This document shows positions 17,936 to 26,181 of a stretch of DNA of 64,000 bases, in pieces. Positions within the stretch are counted from its first letter, which is position 1. Each line of letters opens with the position of its first letter. The translations under genes were made by a program, and so were the position numbers. This DNA is from Pseudomonas serbica (GTDB taxonomy: Bacteria; Pseudomonadota; Gammaproteobacteria; Pseudomonadales; Pseudomonadaceae): the NCBI RefSeq assembly GCF_028823535.1, contig NZ_JAQIYM010000090.1, forward strand, positions 930,001 to 994,000, given 5' to 3'. The notes beneath the pieces are model-generated. The model ran no database searches and was not told where the DNA came from. It saw only the letters and a program-made list of their open reading frames with translations.

Positions 17936-18384
17936 AGAAACGTACTGCGCTTGAGATTCTTCAAGATACGGAAGCCAATCATCCGTTGCGCGAAGGGGCT
18001 GTGATTGACCATGTCAAACTCGCGCTGTGCCCACCTGACCGACAAGATGCGATGACCGAGAAGTTGCTCGGCAAGGATTTTGGCTATACCGGTGCCAAGC
18101 GGCTGGATGACGGCACCTATGTTGTGGTGCAAAAGCTGTTTTCGACAGCGGCCATCGGCTTTGTCGATTCCATCGGAATGATGGACAAGCGCTACTGCTT
18201 CCGGGATCTTCTGGACTGCTTGTCCGCCTGGGAAGAACTCAAATCCTGCACGGACGAGCCAGAAGGGTGGATTGCTCGCCGCCCTGAAAGGCCCGAAGAC
18301 AAGGAACGCGAGTTCCAGCGCACATTGGCTGAGTTCCGGGCCCGCGAAGCCGCTAAAGACTCTGGGTCGTCCTTCGAGCCTTAG
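17932..18384 (+). CDS. Hypothetical protein (150 aa)
   Basis: Starts with GTG overlapping the stop of the winged-helix gene by four bases, so the two are probably made together. The C-terminal third is strongly charged and helical (R-P-E-D-K-E-R-E-F-Q-R-T-L-A-E-F-R-A-R-E-A). No known motif is visible. It is the last gene of the operon starting at 15720. Confidence 0.65.
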   Translation: MKKRTALEILQDTEANHPLREGAVIDHVKLALCPPDRQDAMTEKLLGKDFGYTGAKRLDDGTYVVVQKLFSTAAIGFVDSIGMMDKRYCFRDLLDCLSAWEELKSCTDEPEGWIARRPERPEDKEREFQRTLAEFRAREAAKDSGSSFEP

Positions 18385-18405
18385 TCAAGACGCCGAATTT
18401 TGAGC

Positions 18406-18431
18406 ACAAAAAACGCCCCCAAGGGGGCGTT
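18406..18431 (-). terminator. Bidirectional terminator
   Basis: AACGCCCCC and GGGGGCGTT form a 9-bp stem with a two-base spacing between arms. Read on the minus strand it is followed by TTTTTTG, ideal for ending the chemoreceptor gene. On the plus strand the T-run is poor. Confidence 0.8.
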
Positions 18432-18446
18432 CTCGTTCAGCCCGGC

Positions 18447-20336
18447 TTAGATCCGGAAGCTGCCAACCAACTCTTTCAGTCGACCGGCTTGTAGCTCCAG
18501 ATCTTTGCACGCCCGCAGGGTGGACTGCAGGTTCTCCACGCCTTCCTGGTTCAGCGTGTTGATCTCGGTGATGTCCATGTTGATGGTTTCAACCACGGAG
18601 GTCTGTTCCTCAGTGGCGGCGGCCACCGACTGGTTCATGCCGTCGATCTCGCCGATACGCAGGGTCACGCTGCCAAGGCGCTCGCCGGCCTGGTTGGCAA
18701 TGCCTACGGTGTCCTGGCTGTGGCGTTGGCTCTGGGCCATGGTTTCCACCGAGGCTTGAGCGCCGTGTTGCAGCTCCTCGATCATCTTTTGCACTTGCTG
18801 CGCCGACTCTTGGGTGCGGTGGGCGAGGTTACGCACTTCGTCCGCTACCACGGCAAACCCGCGACCGGCTTCGCCGGCGCGTGCAGCCTCAATGGCGGCG
18901 TTCAGTGCCAGCAGGTTGGTCTGCTGGGAGATGCTCGTGATGACTTCCAGGATCTTGCCGATGTTCACCGTGTTGGTGTTGACCGTCTCGATATTGGTGC
19001 TCGAAGCACTGATCATCAGGGAAAGTTCATTCATCGCCTTGATGCTCTGTTCTACGACCTTCTGGCCTTCCTCAGCCAGTTGACGGGCGTCGCTCGCCTG
19101 GTGCGAAGCGTGGGCCGCGTTCCGGGCGATCTCCTGAGCAGCAGCGCCCAGTTCGTTGATGGCGGCGGCCACACTGCTGGTACGGTTGGATTGCTCGTCA
19201 GAGTTGGTCATCGAAGAGTTCGAGGCGCTGACCACACGCAAGGCGACTTCGTTGACCATCAACGTCGCAGAAGACACCTCAGTCATCGAGGTGTGGATGC
19301 GTTCGACAAAGTGGTTGAAGGACGTGCCGAGCATGCCGAATTCATCGTTGTTCTGGATGGTCAGACGCTTGGTCAGGTCACCTTCACCTTCGGCGATGTC
19401 TTTCATGGCGCCGATCATTACGTGCAGAGGGCGCAGCAAGCGGCGAATGAACATTCCCATCAGGCCGATAATTACCAGGATCGACAGGATGGAAGCGATC
19501 AGGGCTGATTTACGGAACTCGGCCAGGGTCGAATAGGATTTTTCCTTGTCGAGGGAGATCGCTACGTACCAATGGACAGAAGGCAGACCCTTGATTGGGA
19601 TGAAGGACACCAGACGCGTTTTGCCATTCAGAACCGCTTCTTGCACACCTGGTGTCATGTTGTGACTCCAGGTGGTGTAGACGTCATTCAGCTTCTTGTT
19701 GATCAGGTCTTTGTTGTGGTGTACCAGGATCGTGCCATCGCCATCGACCAGGTAGGCATAACCCCTGCCGCTGAAGTCCAGGCTGTTGATGTTTTTAACC
19801 AGCGTTTCCAGGGTTAAGTCGCCGCCGATCACACCCACCAGGTTGCCATCTTTGTGCACTGGGGTTGCGATACTGATAACCAGCCCACCGGTGCTGGCGT
19901 CAATGTAAGGAGCGGTGAGGGTGGTGCTGCCGGTTTTCACAGCATCTTGGTACCAAGGCCTGACGCGAGGGTCGTAACCGGCTGGCAAGGGTGTGAATGG
20001 GCGTTGAGTAAAGATGCCTTGTGTGTCCCCCATGTAGGTGGTTAAAAACGTGTTGGTCATCGACTTCTGTTCCAGCAAGAGGCCGACGAAGTTGAGATCT
20101 GGATCCAGCGCCACACTCTGGGCCAGGTTCTCAATCAGTGTCACCTTGCCCGACAACCAGTTGTCGATGTTGGTAGCCGACAGTTCACCCATCTGGCTGA
20201 GGTAGCTGTCCAGATCCTTCTGGATCGTCTCCTTCTGCTGAAAGTCATTGGAGGTGGTGAAAGCGGCGAACGTTGTCAGGACGATCAACGATGCGGCAAT
20301 CAGGATTTTGCTGCTGAACTTCAAGTTTTTGATCAT
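18447..20336 (-). CDS. Methyl-accepting chemotaxis protein, PctA-like amino-acid receptor
   Basis: 629 residues, the same length as I recall for P. aeruginosa PctA, and similar throughout by eye. Membrane segment 1 is at about residues 8-28. A periplasmic dCache domain follows, containing R-V-R-P-W-Y, A-P-Y-I-D and G-G-D-L, which fit the published amino-acid-binding motif of dCache receptors. Membrane segment 2 is near 280-300, then HAMP and a signalling hairpin with A-I-E-A-A-R-A-G-E-A-G-R-G-F-A-V-V-A-D-E-V-R. It should sense amino acids in the periplasm and signal to a host CheA/CheW complex, as no che genes are present here. Confidence 0.93.
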   Translation of the reverse strand: MIKNLKFSSKILIAASLIVLTTFAAFTTSNDFQQKETIQKDLDSYLSQMGELSATNIDNWLSGKVTLIENLAQSVALDPDLNFVGLLLEQKSMTNTFLTTYMGDTQGIFTQRPFTPLPAGYDPRVRPWYQDAVKTGSTTLTAPYIDASTGGLVISIATPVHKDGNLVGVIGGDLTLETLVKNINSLDFSGRGYAYLVDGDGTILVHHNKDLINKKLNDVYTTWSHNMTPGVQEAVLNGKTRLVSFIPIKGLPSVHWYVAISLDKEKSYSTLAEFRKSALIASILSILVIIGLMGMFIRRLLRPLHVMIGAMKDIAEGEGDLTKRLTIQNNDEFGMLGTSFNHFVERIHTSMTEVSSATLMVNEVALRVVSASNSSMTNSDEQSNRTSSVAAAINELGAAAQEIARNAAHASHQASDARQLAEEGQKVVEQSIKAMNELSLMISASSTNIETVNTNTVNIGKILEVITSISQQTNLLALNAAIEAARAGEAGRGFAVVADEVRNLAHRTQESAQQVQKMIEELQHGAQASVETMAQSQRHSQDTVGIANQAGERLGSVTLRIGEIDGMNQSVAAATEEQTSVVETINMDITEINTLNQEGVENLQSTLRACKDLELQAGRLKELVGSFRI

Positions 20337-20555
20337 TGACGTTTTCCGAAATTCCTAAGGCATTGCGTCGCCACCTGGGGATCCAGGCGGGCTTAATACG
20401 TGTGCCAGAGCCTGCTGTGAAGCGCGCCAATTAACCGACGGACTTAAAACGGGCTATCGCTGATTGCCTATCGACAGTTTTCAGTAAAACTTTCAGTCTC
20501 AGGGTGTGAAATTCCCAAAATTTACACTACCGGGGACGAGCGGTAGGCGTAGGCG

Positions 20556-21224
20556 ATGAGCAAAGATAGTGCGATAATTGACACTTTCCCGTTCTACAGC
20601 CCTGAGGCACTCTTCATGTCGCGCATCATGCAGTTCGCTTTTCCGGTTCCTTCGAATGAAATCGACTTCACAGTCCCCTGTATTGTGGAGACGCTGTGCC
20701 ACCCGCTGTATCGGCCAAGGGAGATGATGCAGGCAGTCAACCAGGGCGGAAAAATCAAAATCCACATGCTGGTTGATGAGTCCAAGCCGCAGAGAACGGA
20801 GCGGTTCCTGATCATTGGCACGGGAAAAGAAGTTGCCGGCCACTTGCTGAACTCGATTCGTTCCGTGGGCCACCTGCTGATGAACGACGGCCAGTATGGT
20901 GTCCACGTTTATCACATCGAAACCCATCCTGAAGCCGGTCAGGAAGTGCCGAAGAAGACCAAACTGACGGTAGAGTTCCAGCTCGCAGATTATGGAAACG
21001 CGGGTGATGTCAGTGACTTGGCGCGATATCTTAATCTCTTTTGTGTTCATCATGCGGGCGATGTGAAGTCTGACCTCACCAGCAGTGGCAGCGGCAGCGC
21101 CGGCCCGCACAAGATCCACGTGCTCAGCAACAAATTCCTGGACAGTCATGAGTTCGCGGGATTCAAAGAACGTATGTACCAAGATCCGTTGGTCAGGGCC
21201 CTCAAGTTCATCAAATTGTCGTGA
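20556..21224 (+). CDS. Hypothetical protein upstream of PARP gene
   Basis: 222 residues of unknown family. An alternative start is ATG 20616, which gives M-S-R-I-M-Q-F. Neither start has a strong ribosome site. Visible pieces are a mixed beta/alpha middle (K-I-K-I-H-M-L-V-D, L-T-V-E-F-Q-L), a Ser/Gly-rich linker (T-S-S-G-S-G-S-A-G) and a short C-terminal helix. Only 16 bases separate it from the PARP gene, so it is probably its operon partner, perhaps a regulator, substrate or antitoxin. Confidence 0.65.
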   Translation: MSKDSAIIDTFPFYSPEALFMSRIMQFAFPVPSNEIDFTVPCIVETLCHPLYRPREMMQAVNQGGKIKIHMLVDESKPQRTERFLIIGTGKEVAGHLLNSIRSVGHLLMNDGQYGVHVYHIETHPEAGQEVPKKTKLTVEFQLADYGNAGDVSDLARYLNLFCVHHAGDVKSDLTSSGSGSAGPHKIHVLSNKFLDSHEFAGFKERMYQDPLVRALKFIKLS

Positions 21225-21240
21225 GGGCTGCAGCGTGACC

Positions 21241-22530
21241 ATGCAATTTTCTGAAATGTATGTGAAGACGGAAGTCAATCTTAACTCCAACAAATTCTGG
21301 AAAGTGGAACGCGATTCCAATTTCACGGTGCATGTCGTGAATGGTCGGATTGGCGGGGCTGGCCAGGTTCAGAAACCTAAGCCATTCCCTAACCAAGCCC
21401 AGGCCGACCGCTACATCCAAACGAAGATTCGCGAGAAGCTGCGCGATGACTACGTGAAATTCGAGAGCCTGACGGCTGCGGTGAAGAGTCCTGCCAGCCT
21501 GGGCCGCATGGCGCTTGAGATGGCGGCATCGGAGCAAATCCGTACCCAGCACCCGCAAGTGGTGTCCGATCTGGTCAAACGCCTGGTGCAGGCCAACGTC
21601 CACGCTATTCTCGACAACACCGAGCTGAAGTACGATGAGCACACCGGTGTGTTCCAGACCCCACTGGGTGTCGTGACCCAGGAATCGATCCACAAGGCGC
21701 GGGATTTGCTGATGAGGATCAGCAAGCACGTGGCCGGCGAGGACTTTGAAAGCGATGAGGTCAAGGCCCTGTTGGGCAAGTACCTCATGCTGATCCCGCA
21801 GAAGGTTGGGCGCAAACTGGCCGTCAAGCAGGTGATTCCTGATGACGAGGCGGTGGCTAAACAAAGCGGCCTGCTCGATGACCTGGAAGCTTCGATTGCC
21901 CAGGTGGCCGAGTTGCGTAAGCAGCAAGTGGCCGGCGATGGTGCAGCCGCACCCTCGGTGCCGAACATCTTCAATTGCGCCATCGATGTGGTTGAGGATC
22001 GACAGATCCTGGCCGAGATCGAGCGGTTCTACAACGCTACCCGTCAGCGCATGCACGCGTCTTATGACCTTGGCATCAAGCGGGTATTCGCAGTCTCGGT
22101 TGACCATATGGACGCTGCCTTTGAAGGGGGCGGCAAGAGCGTTGGTAACGTCCAGCGGCTTTGGCACGGCACTCGCCCAGGAAACGTCCTGTCGATCCTT
22201 AAAAATGGCCTGGTGATCCCTCCAGAGTCTGCGGGGCACAGTTGCGGTCGTGCCTATGGCGATGGGGTCTATTTCTCGGATCAATCAACGAAATCGTTGA
22301 ATTACGCCCTGGGCCTGCAGCACAGAACGCGTGAGCATCAGGTGTTCATGTTCCTGGCGGACGTGGCGATGGGTAAGAGCTTTATCCCACGGCATTCGGA
22401 CTCTCGGCTGCATTTGGCCGGGCATGATTCGGTGTTCGCCAAGGGCGGCCAAAGCGGCGTGATCAACAACGAAATGATCATTTTCAAAACAGAGAAATCC
22501 GCAATTCGATTTCTCGTAGAATTCCATTAA
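21241..22530 (+). CDS. PARP-type poly/mono-ADP-ribosyltransferase (WGR-PARP)
   Basis: 429 residues from ATG 21241. The longer frame from 21085 only adds sequence overlapping the previous gene. Residues 1-75 form a WGR-like domain (F-W-K-V-E-R, then N-G-R-I-G-G-A-G-Q in place of W-G-R-I-G). Residues about 85-210 look like the helical PARP regulatory domain, and about 235-429 the catalytic domain. The H-Y-E triad is complete: H309 in L-W-H-G-T-R, Y344 in G-V-Y-F-S-D with S-T-K-S-L-N-Y after it, and E411 in N-N-E-M-I-I-F. PARP-family enzymes transfer ADP-ribose from NAD+, and WGR domains sense DNA breaks in eukaryotic PARPs. No macrodomain hydrolase is visible in the window. Confidence 0.9.
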   Translation: MQFSEMYVKTEVNLNSNKFWKVERDSNFTVHVVNGRIGGAGQVQKPKPFPNQAQADRYIQTKIREKLRDDYVKFESLTAAVKSPASLGRMALEMAASEQIRTQHPQVVSDLVKRLVQANVHAILDNTELKYDEHTGVFQTPLGVVTQESIHKARDLLMRISKHVAGEDFESDEVKALLGKYLMLIPQKVGRKLAVKQVIPDDEAVAKQSGLLDDLEASIAQVAELRKQQVAGDGAAAPSVPNIFNCAIDVVEDRQILAEIERFYNATRQRMHASYDLGIKRVFAVSVDHMDAAFEGGGKSVGNVQRLWHGTRPGNVLSILKNGLVIPPESAGHSCGRAYGDGVYFSDQSTKSLNYALGLQHRTREHQVFMFLADVAMGKSFIPRHSDSRLHLAGHDSVFAKGGQSGVINNEMIIFKTEKSAIRFLVEFH

Positions 22531-22536
22531 AGGGAC

Positions 22537-23109
22537 ATGATGAACAGGATGAACAAGATTTACACCTTCGCGGCTGTGTTGCTTCTTGGCTACTTGGCAG
22601 TGGATACGAGTGTGAGCTACATCGGCGACTACAACGACTACATGGACAAACAGAAGGCGATCCGGTCTCCCGTTGGTCGTTATAGTGAAGATGCCTTGAA
22701 GAACCTTGATAGCGACGGCTTCAAATGGATGGCAGAGAAGGGCATTACCTACCCTGATGCGGCCCGTACAACGATGTCCGCGCTGGAAGCGAACGGAAAA
22801 TACGCGGAGCGCGATGCGTATTTGGTGAAGGTGTTGGCTCAGTACCAGGATCATCAAAAATGGGACATCTTTGACTGGAAGGAACCGCTGTTAGATTCCC
22901 TCTGGAAATTCGACAACGGTGTGACGCCGAAAACCAAAAACGACCCGACCGGCGAGAAAAATACCCTGGCATCGCTGGCGCCAGAGCAAGTCGAGAAGCT
23001 CAAACGCTGCTATGTGTTTCTGAAGAACCGCTACACCGTCGAATCCCCATCCTTTGGGCCAATGATCGACATTCACGACAAGACCCGGTCGCCGGAGTGT
23101 GACCTTTAA
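22537..23109 (+). CDS. Hypothetical N-terminally anchored protein
   Basis: 190 residues beginning six bases after the PARP stop. A short hydrophobic segment at about residues 8-22 preceded by basic residues reads as a signal anchor or uncleaved signal peptide, so the rest should lie outside the cytoplasm or at the membrane. The remainder is charged and helical, with two Cys near the C-terminus (R-C-Y-V-F, P-E-C-D-L). A terminator follows, so it is the last gene of the PARP operon. Confidence 0.7.
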   Translation: MMNRMNKIYTFAAVLLLGYLAVDTSVSYIGDYNDYMDKQKAIRSPVGRYSEDALKNLDSDGFKWMAEKGITYPDAARTTMSALEANGKYAERDAYLVKVLAQYQDHQKWDIFDWKEPLLDSLWKFDNGVTPKTKNDPTGEKNTLASLAPEQVEKLKRCYVFLKNRYTVESPSFGPMIDIHDKTRSPECDL

Positions 23110-23143
23110 CGGCGCCTTAGCACGACGAAAAAAATAACCAAAG

Positions 23144-23170
23144 CGCCGGTCTCTGACCGGCGTTTTCTTT
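23144..23170 (+). terminator. Intrinsic terminator of PARP operon
   Basis: CGCCGGT (23144-23150) pairs with ACCGGCG (23156-23162) and is followed by TTTTCTTT. It closes the 20556-23109 transcription unit. Confidence 0.85.
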
Positions 23171-23275
23171 GGTTTTCTGACTGATTACTGGTCACCCGAA
23201 TGCCAACTTTTTTGTGTGGGCCTTCGTCCAGTTTCAGCCGCCATGCTGGCGGAGAGGGCGACTCTCTCTGAACAC

Positions 23276-23497
23276 CTATTGCAGAGAGCTACGCAGCCGC
23301 TCGAAGTCGCGAATGTAACTTTCAGCACGGAGGAAACGCTGCCGGTCGTCCTCGGAAAATCGGGCCAAGGCCTCCTCGCGAGGGAGCGTGTCGAACTCCG
23401 GCCCCTTCATGGCGTCCAGGTAGCCTTCACGGTCGCGAATGGCGCATTCCAGCGCGTAGTGCAGGGCTCTGGACTTGCCGTTCTCGTATTGGCTCAT
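23276..23497 (-). CDS. Small hypothetical protein (73 aa)
   Basis: A short charged protein beginning M-S-Q-Y-E-N-G-K-S-R-A-L-H-Y-A. Its ATG overlaps the stop of the upstream minus-strand gene (ATGA, 23494-23497), which fixes the start although the frame is open further. No family is recognised. Confidence 0.65.
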   Translation of the reverse strand: MSQYENGKSRALHYALECAIRDREGYLDAMKGPEFDTLPREEALARFSEDDRQRFLRAESYIRDFERLRSSLQ

Positions 23498-23754
23498 ACG
23501 CCTCGTCTCCTGCGTCGCTGGCTCTGGTACTCCGTCCAGTACCCACCATGATCGCTTTCCTGCAACCGGTCGCGCAGCAACATGGCGCAGGCATGGATGC
23601 GTTTTTTGGAAATCGTCGGGTAGCACTCTTCGGTCGCGGCCAGCCACTGAGGCAAGGTTGTGTAGGCTTCAGACCTGGCCAGGCGCAGCAGGGTCGCCTC
23701 GATTTCCACGTCAGAGATTTCATCAGTTGGGGTGGTGTCGGTCATATCAGTCAT
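23494..23754 (-). CDS. Small hypothetical protein (86 aa)
   Basis: About 86 residues, acidic at the N-terminus and basic at the C-terminus (R-R-R-R-R-G-V). The start is uncertain between several nearby methionines (23790, 23754, 23745). It may be read through from the HipBA operon 63 bases upstream on the same strand. It is coupled by ATGA to the 73-residue gene. Confidence 0.6.
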   Translation of the reverse strand: MTDMTDTTPTDEISDVEIEATLLRLARSEAYTTLPQWLAATEECYPTISKKRIHACAMLLRDRLQESDHGGYWTEYQSQRRRRRGV

Positions 23755-23817
23755 CCATGTATGTGGAGTGTGCAGCGACGAAGAGAGCAATCGGAACTTC
23801 GCCGCAGGCGCCTGTCT

Positions 23818-25083
23818 TTAATCAATCCGAAAATCTGGGTGCAATGCTTTCCAGTGTAGGCGCAAGGCCTCTTGCTGGTAGTCCGGCATCGGGCTTTCCG
23901 CCAGCGCTTGGGGCCACAGGGTGCGGGCCTTGTCCAAGGCAGCCTTCAGGTTCAGATGGATGATGCGCCACGGTACGTCAACGTCCTTGGCCCAAGCTTT
24001 GAAGTGTTCGAAGCTGACGTCGTACCAGGCCTTGGTCTTGGCCATGTTCAGCGCATACTGGACTTCATCTTTCATGTAGATCTTGGTCGAGACAATGTCG
24101 TAAGCCGGGGAGAGCTCGGCGTCCATACGGTTGCTGTATAGCAAGCTCCAGTTCTTCAGGTGGGCGTCACCGTTGGCCAGCAGGATGTTCACGAGCAACC
24201 GAATGGCCATTTGCACGATGTCGCGCTGCCCATGCAGCGTCTTGTGGTAGATCAGCTTGCCGATTTGCTCGTAGTTGGCGACGCGGTACTTGTCGTGGGC
24301 GTAGGCAAAGAAGATCTGCGCGAAGTCTTCCGAGTTAACCCGCTCATGGCCCGGCAGTCGGTCGTAGCGGCGAATGCCATACGCCAATGTCTCATTGGGC
24401 AGGTTGATGGCCGGCAGGTTCTCGATCTGATCCATCTCGATCAACCTGATTTCCGGGATGTTCACGCCGGCCAAACCGGCCAGTGTCATGCTGGTGTACT
24501 CGTTGAGCGGTACATGCGCATGAACAGTGGAGGGCGTTTTGACGATCCAGTCACCGGGCGCCTGGGGATCACCGGTGATATACCGGCCATCCTGATCATG
24601 CATTGAGAATTTCATCTGTACGCCGGCCAGGGAGAAGTAGGCCCGGCGATCTGGCATGTCGATGGTGGTCGGTTCGATCTTTCCATGGTGTTCCAGGACA
24701 TATCCTGGAATGTGTTCAGCTTCCATTGGCTCGGCGAGCAGCGCCCCCGGCAAATCCTTACCCAGCCAGCCCAGCAGCGGGAACTCGTTGTCGCGATGAG
24801 TCTTCATCATCTGGGAGAGCAAGTCCCGCAGTGAGCCCTCTGGAAGCAAGTTGCTCAACACCGGGTGAAGCCGTTGGGTGGTCATGTACGGGTGTTTCTT
24901 CTCCAGCTGCCGCTGAAAATTGTCGGGATCCTTGTGAGACAGGGTCAACGGGTACCGGTCAGAATTGGCGATGTACTCCGGCGCCAGCGAAAAGACGTTC
25001 TTGCCGTTTGAATAGCCAGCGACATAACCCACGAGCTGTCCGTGGAGGCTTAGGCGTAAGACCGAGACTGTTTCATTGCTCAT
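23818..25083 (-). CDS. hipA: HipA-family serine/threonine kinase toxin
   Basis: 421 residues, close to the usual HipA length. Recognisable parts are the P-loop segment S-L-A-G-V-Q-M-K (HipA S-I-A-G-A-Q-E-K, containing the autophosphorylated Ser), W-I-V-K-T-P with the ATP-contacting Lys, the catalytic loop N-G-D-A-H-L-K-N-W, and L-S-P-A-Y-D-I-V-S-T as the Mg-binding Asp motif. All key kinase residues appear intact. HipA phosphorylates glutamyl-tRNA synthetase in E. coli, causing persistence; the target here is unknown. Its start overlaps the hipB stop by four bases in the usual antitoxin-first order. Confidence 0.93.
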   Translation of the reverse strand: MSNETVSVLRLSLHGQLVGYVAGYSNGKNVFSLAPEYIANSDRYPLTLSHKDPDNFQRQLEKKHPYMTTQRLHPVLSNLLPEGSLRDLLSQMMKTHRDNEFPLLGWLGKDLPGALLAEPMEAEHIPGYVLEHHGKIEPTTIDMPDRRAYFSLAGVQMKFSMHDQDGRYITGDPQAPGDWIVKTPSTVHAHVPLNEYTSMTLAGLAGVNIPEIRLIEMDQIENLPAINLPNETLAYGIRRYDRLPGHERVNSEDFAQIFFAYAHDKYRVANYEQIGKLIYHKTLHGQRDIVQMAIRLLVNILLANGDAHLKNWSLLYSNRMDAELSPAYDIVSTKIYMKDEVQYALNMAKTKAWYDVSFEHFKAWAKDVDVPWRIIHLNLKAALDKARTLWPQALAESPMPDYQQEALRLHWKALHPDFRID

Positions 25084-25379
25084 GAGAGATCACCCCAAGG
25101 GTTATCAATATCGTTGTTTTCTTCTGACTTTGCTGGCACCGGGGCCGCGTCGTTCGTCAGGAGTTTCTGGATCTGATTGAGTTTTTCCTTGGGGATCAGC
25201 ATCACGACGGAATCCAGTCCTTCCGCGATTTGGTCGAGCGTACTCAGGCGTGGGTTGCCACCGGCTTCGATCTTTCCGTACATCTGACGTGAAAGGCCTG
25301 CCCGCAGCACCATGTCCTGGATTTTGAGCCCAAGTTCAAGGCGGCGCTTTTGGATTTGCTCGAGGATTTTGGTTTTCAT
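25080..25379 (-). CDS. hipB: HipB-like XRE antitoxin and repressor
   Basis: 99 residues with a clear XRE helix-turn-helix (R-R-L-E-L-G-L-K-I-Q-D-M-V-L-R-A-G-L-S-R-Q-M-Y-G-K-I-E-A-G), followed by a hydrophobic V-V-M-L-I-P segment like the HipB dimer strand, and a disordered acidic C-terminus. It should neutralise the HipA encoded downstream and repress the operon through the GAGCCATAT sites at 25412-25516. The ATGA overlap with hipA supports coupled synthesis. Confidence 0.9.
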   Translation of the reverse strand: MKTKILEQIQKRRLELGLKIQDMVLRAGLSRQMYGKIEAGGNPRLSTLDQIAEGLDSVVMLIPKEKLNQIQKLLTNDAAPVPAKSEENNDIDNPWGDLS

Positions 25380-25411
25380 GATGGCTGCTCGGGTTGGTAG
25401 CTTGAGGGTAT

Positions 25412-25516
25412 GTCAACTATATGGCTCTCGTCAAACGAAATGAGCCATATAGTTAACATGCAGGCAGTAAGAGCCATATGTGGCTCGTAAAGCAGCCAAA
25501 GAGCCATATAGTTTAC
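25412..25516. promoter_or_regulatory. Phased operator array for HipB
   Basis: Four copies of a site containing GAGCCATAT lie between hipB and the HigA-like gene. They are an inverted copy at 25412-25427, direct copies at 25442-25457 and 25501-25516 (GAGCCATATAGTT plus AAC or TAC), and a self-palindromic copy GAGCCATATGTGGCTC at 25471-25486. The last three start 29 and 30 bp apart, about three helical turns, as expected for cooperative looping or tiling by a dimeric repressor. Confidence 0.8.
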
Positions 25517-25570
25517 GTAGAACGTGTTTTCCTCTCTAGAATCGTGCGATGTTTGCTTTTTTTCCTCAGG

Positions 25571-25589
25571 ATCTCCCAAAATGGGAGAT
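25571..25589. promoter_or_regulatory. Palindromic operator upstream of HigA-like gene
   Basis: ATCTCCCA and TGGGAGAT are perfect 8-bp arms around AAA, 44 bases before the HigA-like start codon. The sequence is unlike the HipB sites, so it is probably the autoregulatory site of the HigA-like protein. Confidence 0.65.
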
Positions 25590-25633
25590 ATACTGACGAA
25601 AGCACTAACCAGCCAAAGCCATCAGGAGGCGCC

Positions 25634-25996
25634 ATGGCCTACGTGAAAGTAATACGAAGCTCCGAGGATCATGCTGAGGCGTTAAAGCGCGTGGAGACGC
25701 TGTGGGGCGCCGCAGAGGGAAGCGAGGATGGTGATGAGTTGGTCGCTCTGACGCTTCTGGTCGAGCACTACGAAAACCAGCACTATCCCATCGACAAACC
25801 CGATCCCGTCGAGGCGATCAAATTTCGCATGGATCAGATGGGCCTCACGCCGAGAGATCTGGAGGTGTATATCGGCGCGAGCGGGCGCGTATCGGAGGTT
25901 CTCAATCGCAAGCGTAAGCTCAGCCTGGCAATGATCCGGCGACTGAACAAAGGCCTGAAAATTCCCTACGAAACCCTTCTGCCGGCTTTGGATTGA
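25634..25996 (+). CDS. HigA-like antitoxin (XRE family), no toxin partner
   Basis: 120 residues with the layout of COG5499 HigA antitoxins: A-L-K-R-V-E-T-L-W, D-E-L-V-A-L-T-L-L-V-E-H-Y-E, P-I-x-x-P-D-P-V-E-A-I-K-F-R-M-D-Q-M-G-L, then the HTH R-V-S-E-V-L-N-R-K-R-K-L-S-L-A-M-I-R-R-L-N. ATG 25634 has AGGAGG seven bases upstream. In this family a HigB toxin gene normally precedes it. Here the upstream DNA holds only operators and hipB, and nothing toxin-like follows. It may act as a stand-alone repressor or anti-toxin decoy. Confidence 0.85.
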   Translation: MAYVKVIRSSEDHAEALKRVETLWGAAEGSEDGDELVALTLLVEHYENQHYPIDKPDPVEAIKFRMDQMGLTPRDLEVYIGASGRVSEVLNRKRKLSLAMIRRLNKGLKIPYETLLPALD

Positions 25997-26050
25997 CCTA
26001 ATCTGGACAGGCGTCGAAGCGCGCACGAAAGACCGCGAATACGCCCAAGC

Positions 26051-26076
26051 GGACATCAGCGGACATGGCCGGACAT
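26051..26076. repeat. GGACAT array A (3 copies, 10-bp phasing)
   Basis: GGACAT occurs at 26051, 26061 and 26071, exactly one helical turn apart, in the gene-free stretch after the HigA-like gene. A second cluster with the same phasing lies about 110 bases on. This arrangement suggests side-by-side binding of one protein on the same DNA face. Confidence 0.75.
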
Positions 26077-26181
26077 TCGCCGGTTCAATTGATCATGACG
26101 CGAATGCAGCGTTAAGTAGCTGAATAATATGAAGAAAACTATTGTTTTGGCGTTTTTCAAAATGTTGAAAATACGGTGATA

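Noticed and set aside
18720..19508. 262-codon plus-strand ORF within the chemoreceptor gene
   Set aside because: Antisense to the strongly conserved signalling domain; no supporting signals.
20577..20612. TTGACA at 20577 as promoter of the PARP operon
   Set aside because: No acceptable -10 lies 16-18 bases downstream. The true promoter is probably in the 20340-20555 divergent region.
21211..22284. 357-codon minus-strand ORF across the PARP gene
   Set aside because: It is the antisense shadow of a gene with a complete catalytic triad, has no ribosome site, and its composition is the mirror of the sense codons.
25412..25516. Regular GAGCCATAT repeats as a small CRISPR array
   Set aside because: The repeats are too short, include inverted and self-palindromic copies, and the intervals are 14-15 bases. 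They fit operators.
25478..25633. Extended N-terminus of the HigA-like protein, or a HigB toxin, upstream of 25634
   Set aside because: The extra frame runs through the operators and encodes no HigB-like sequence, and a strong ribosome site supports ATG 25634.
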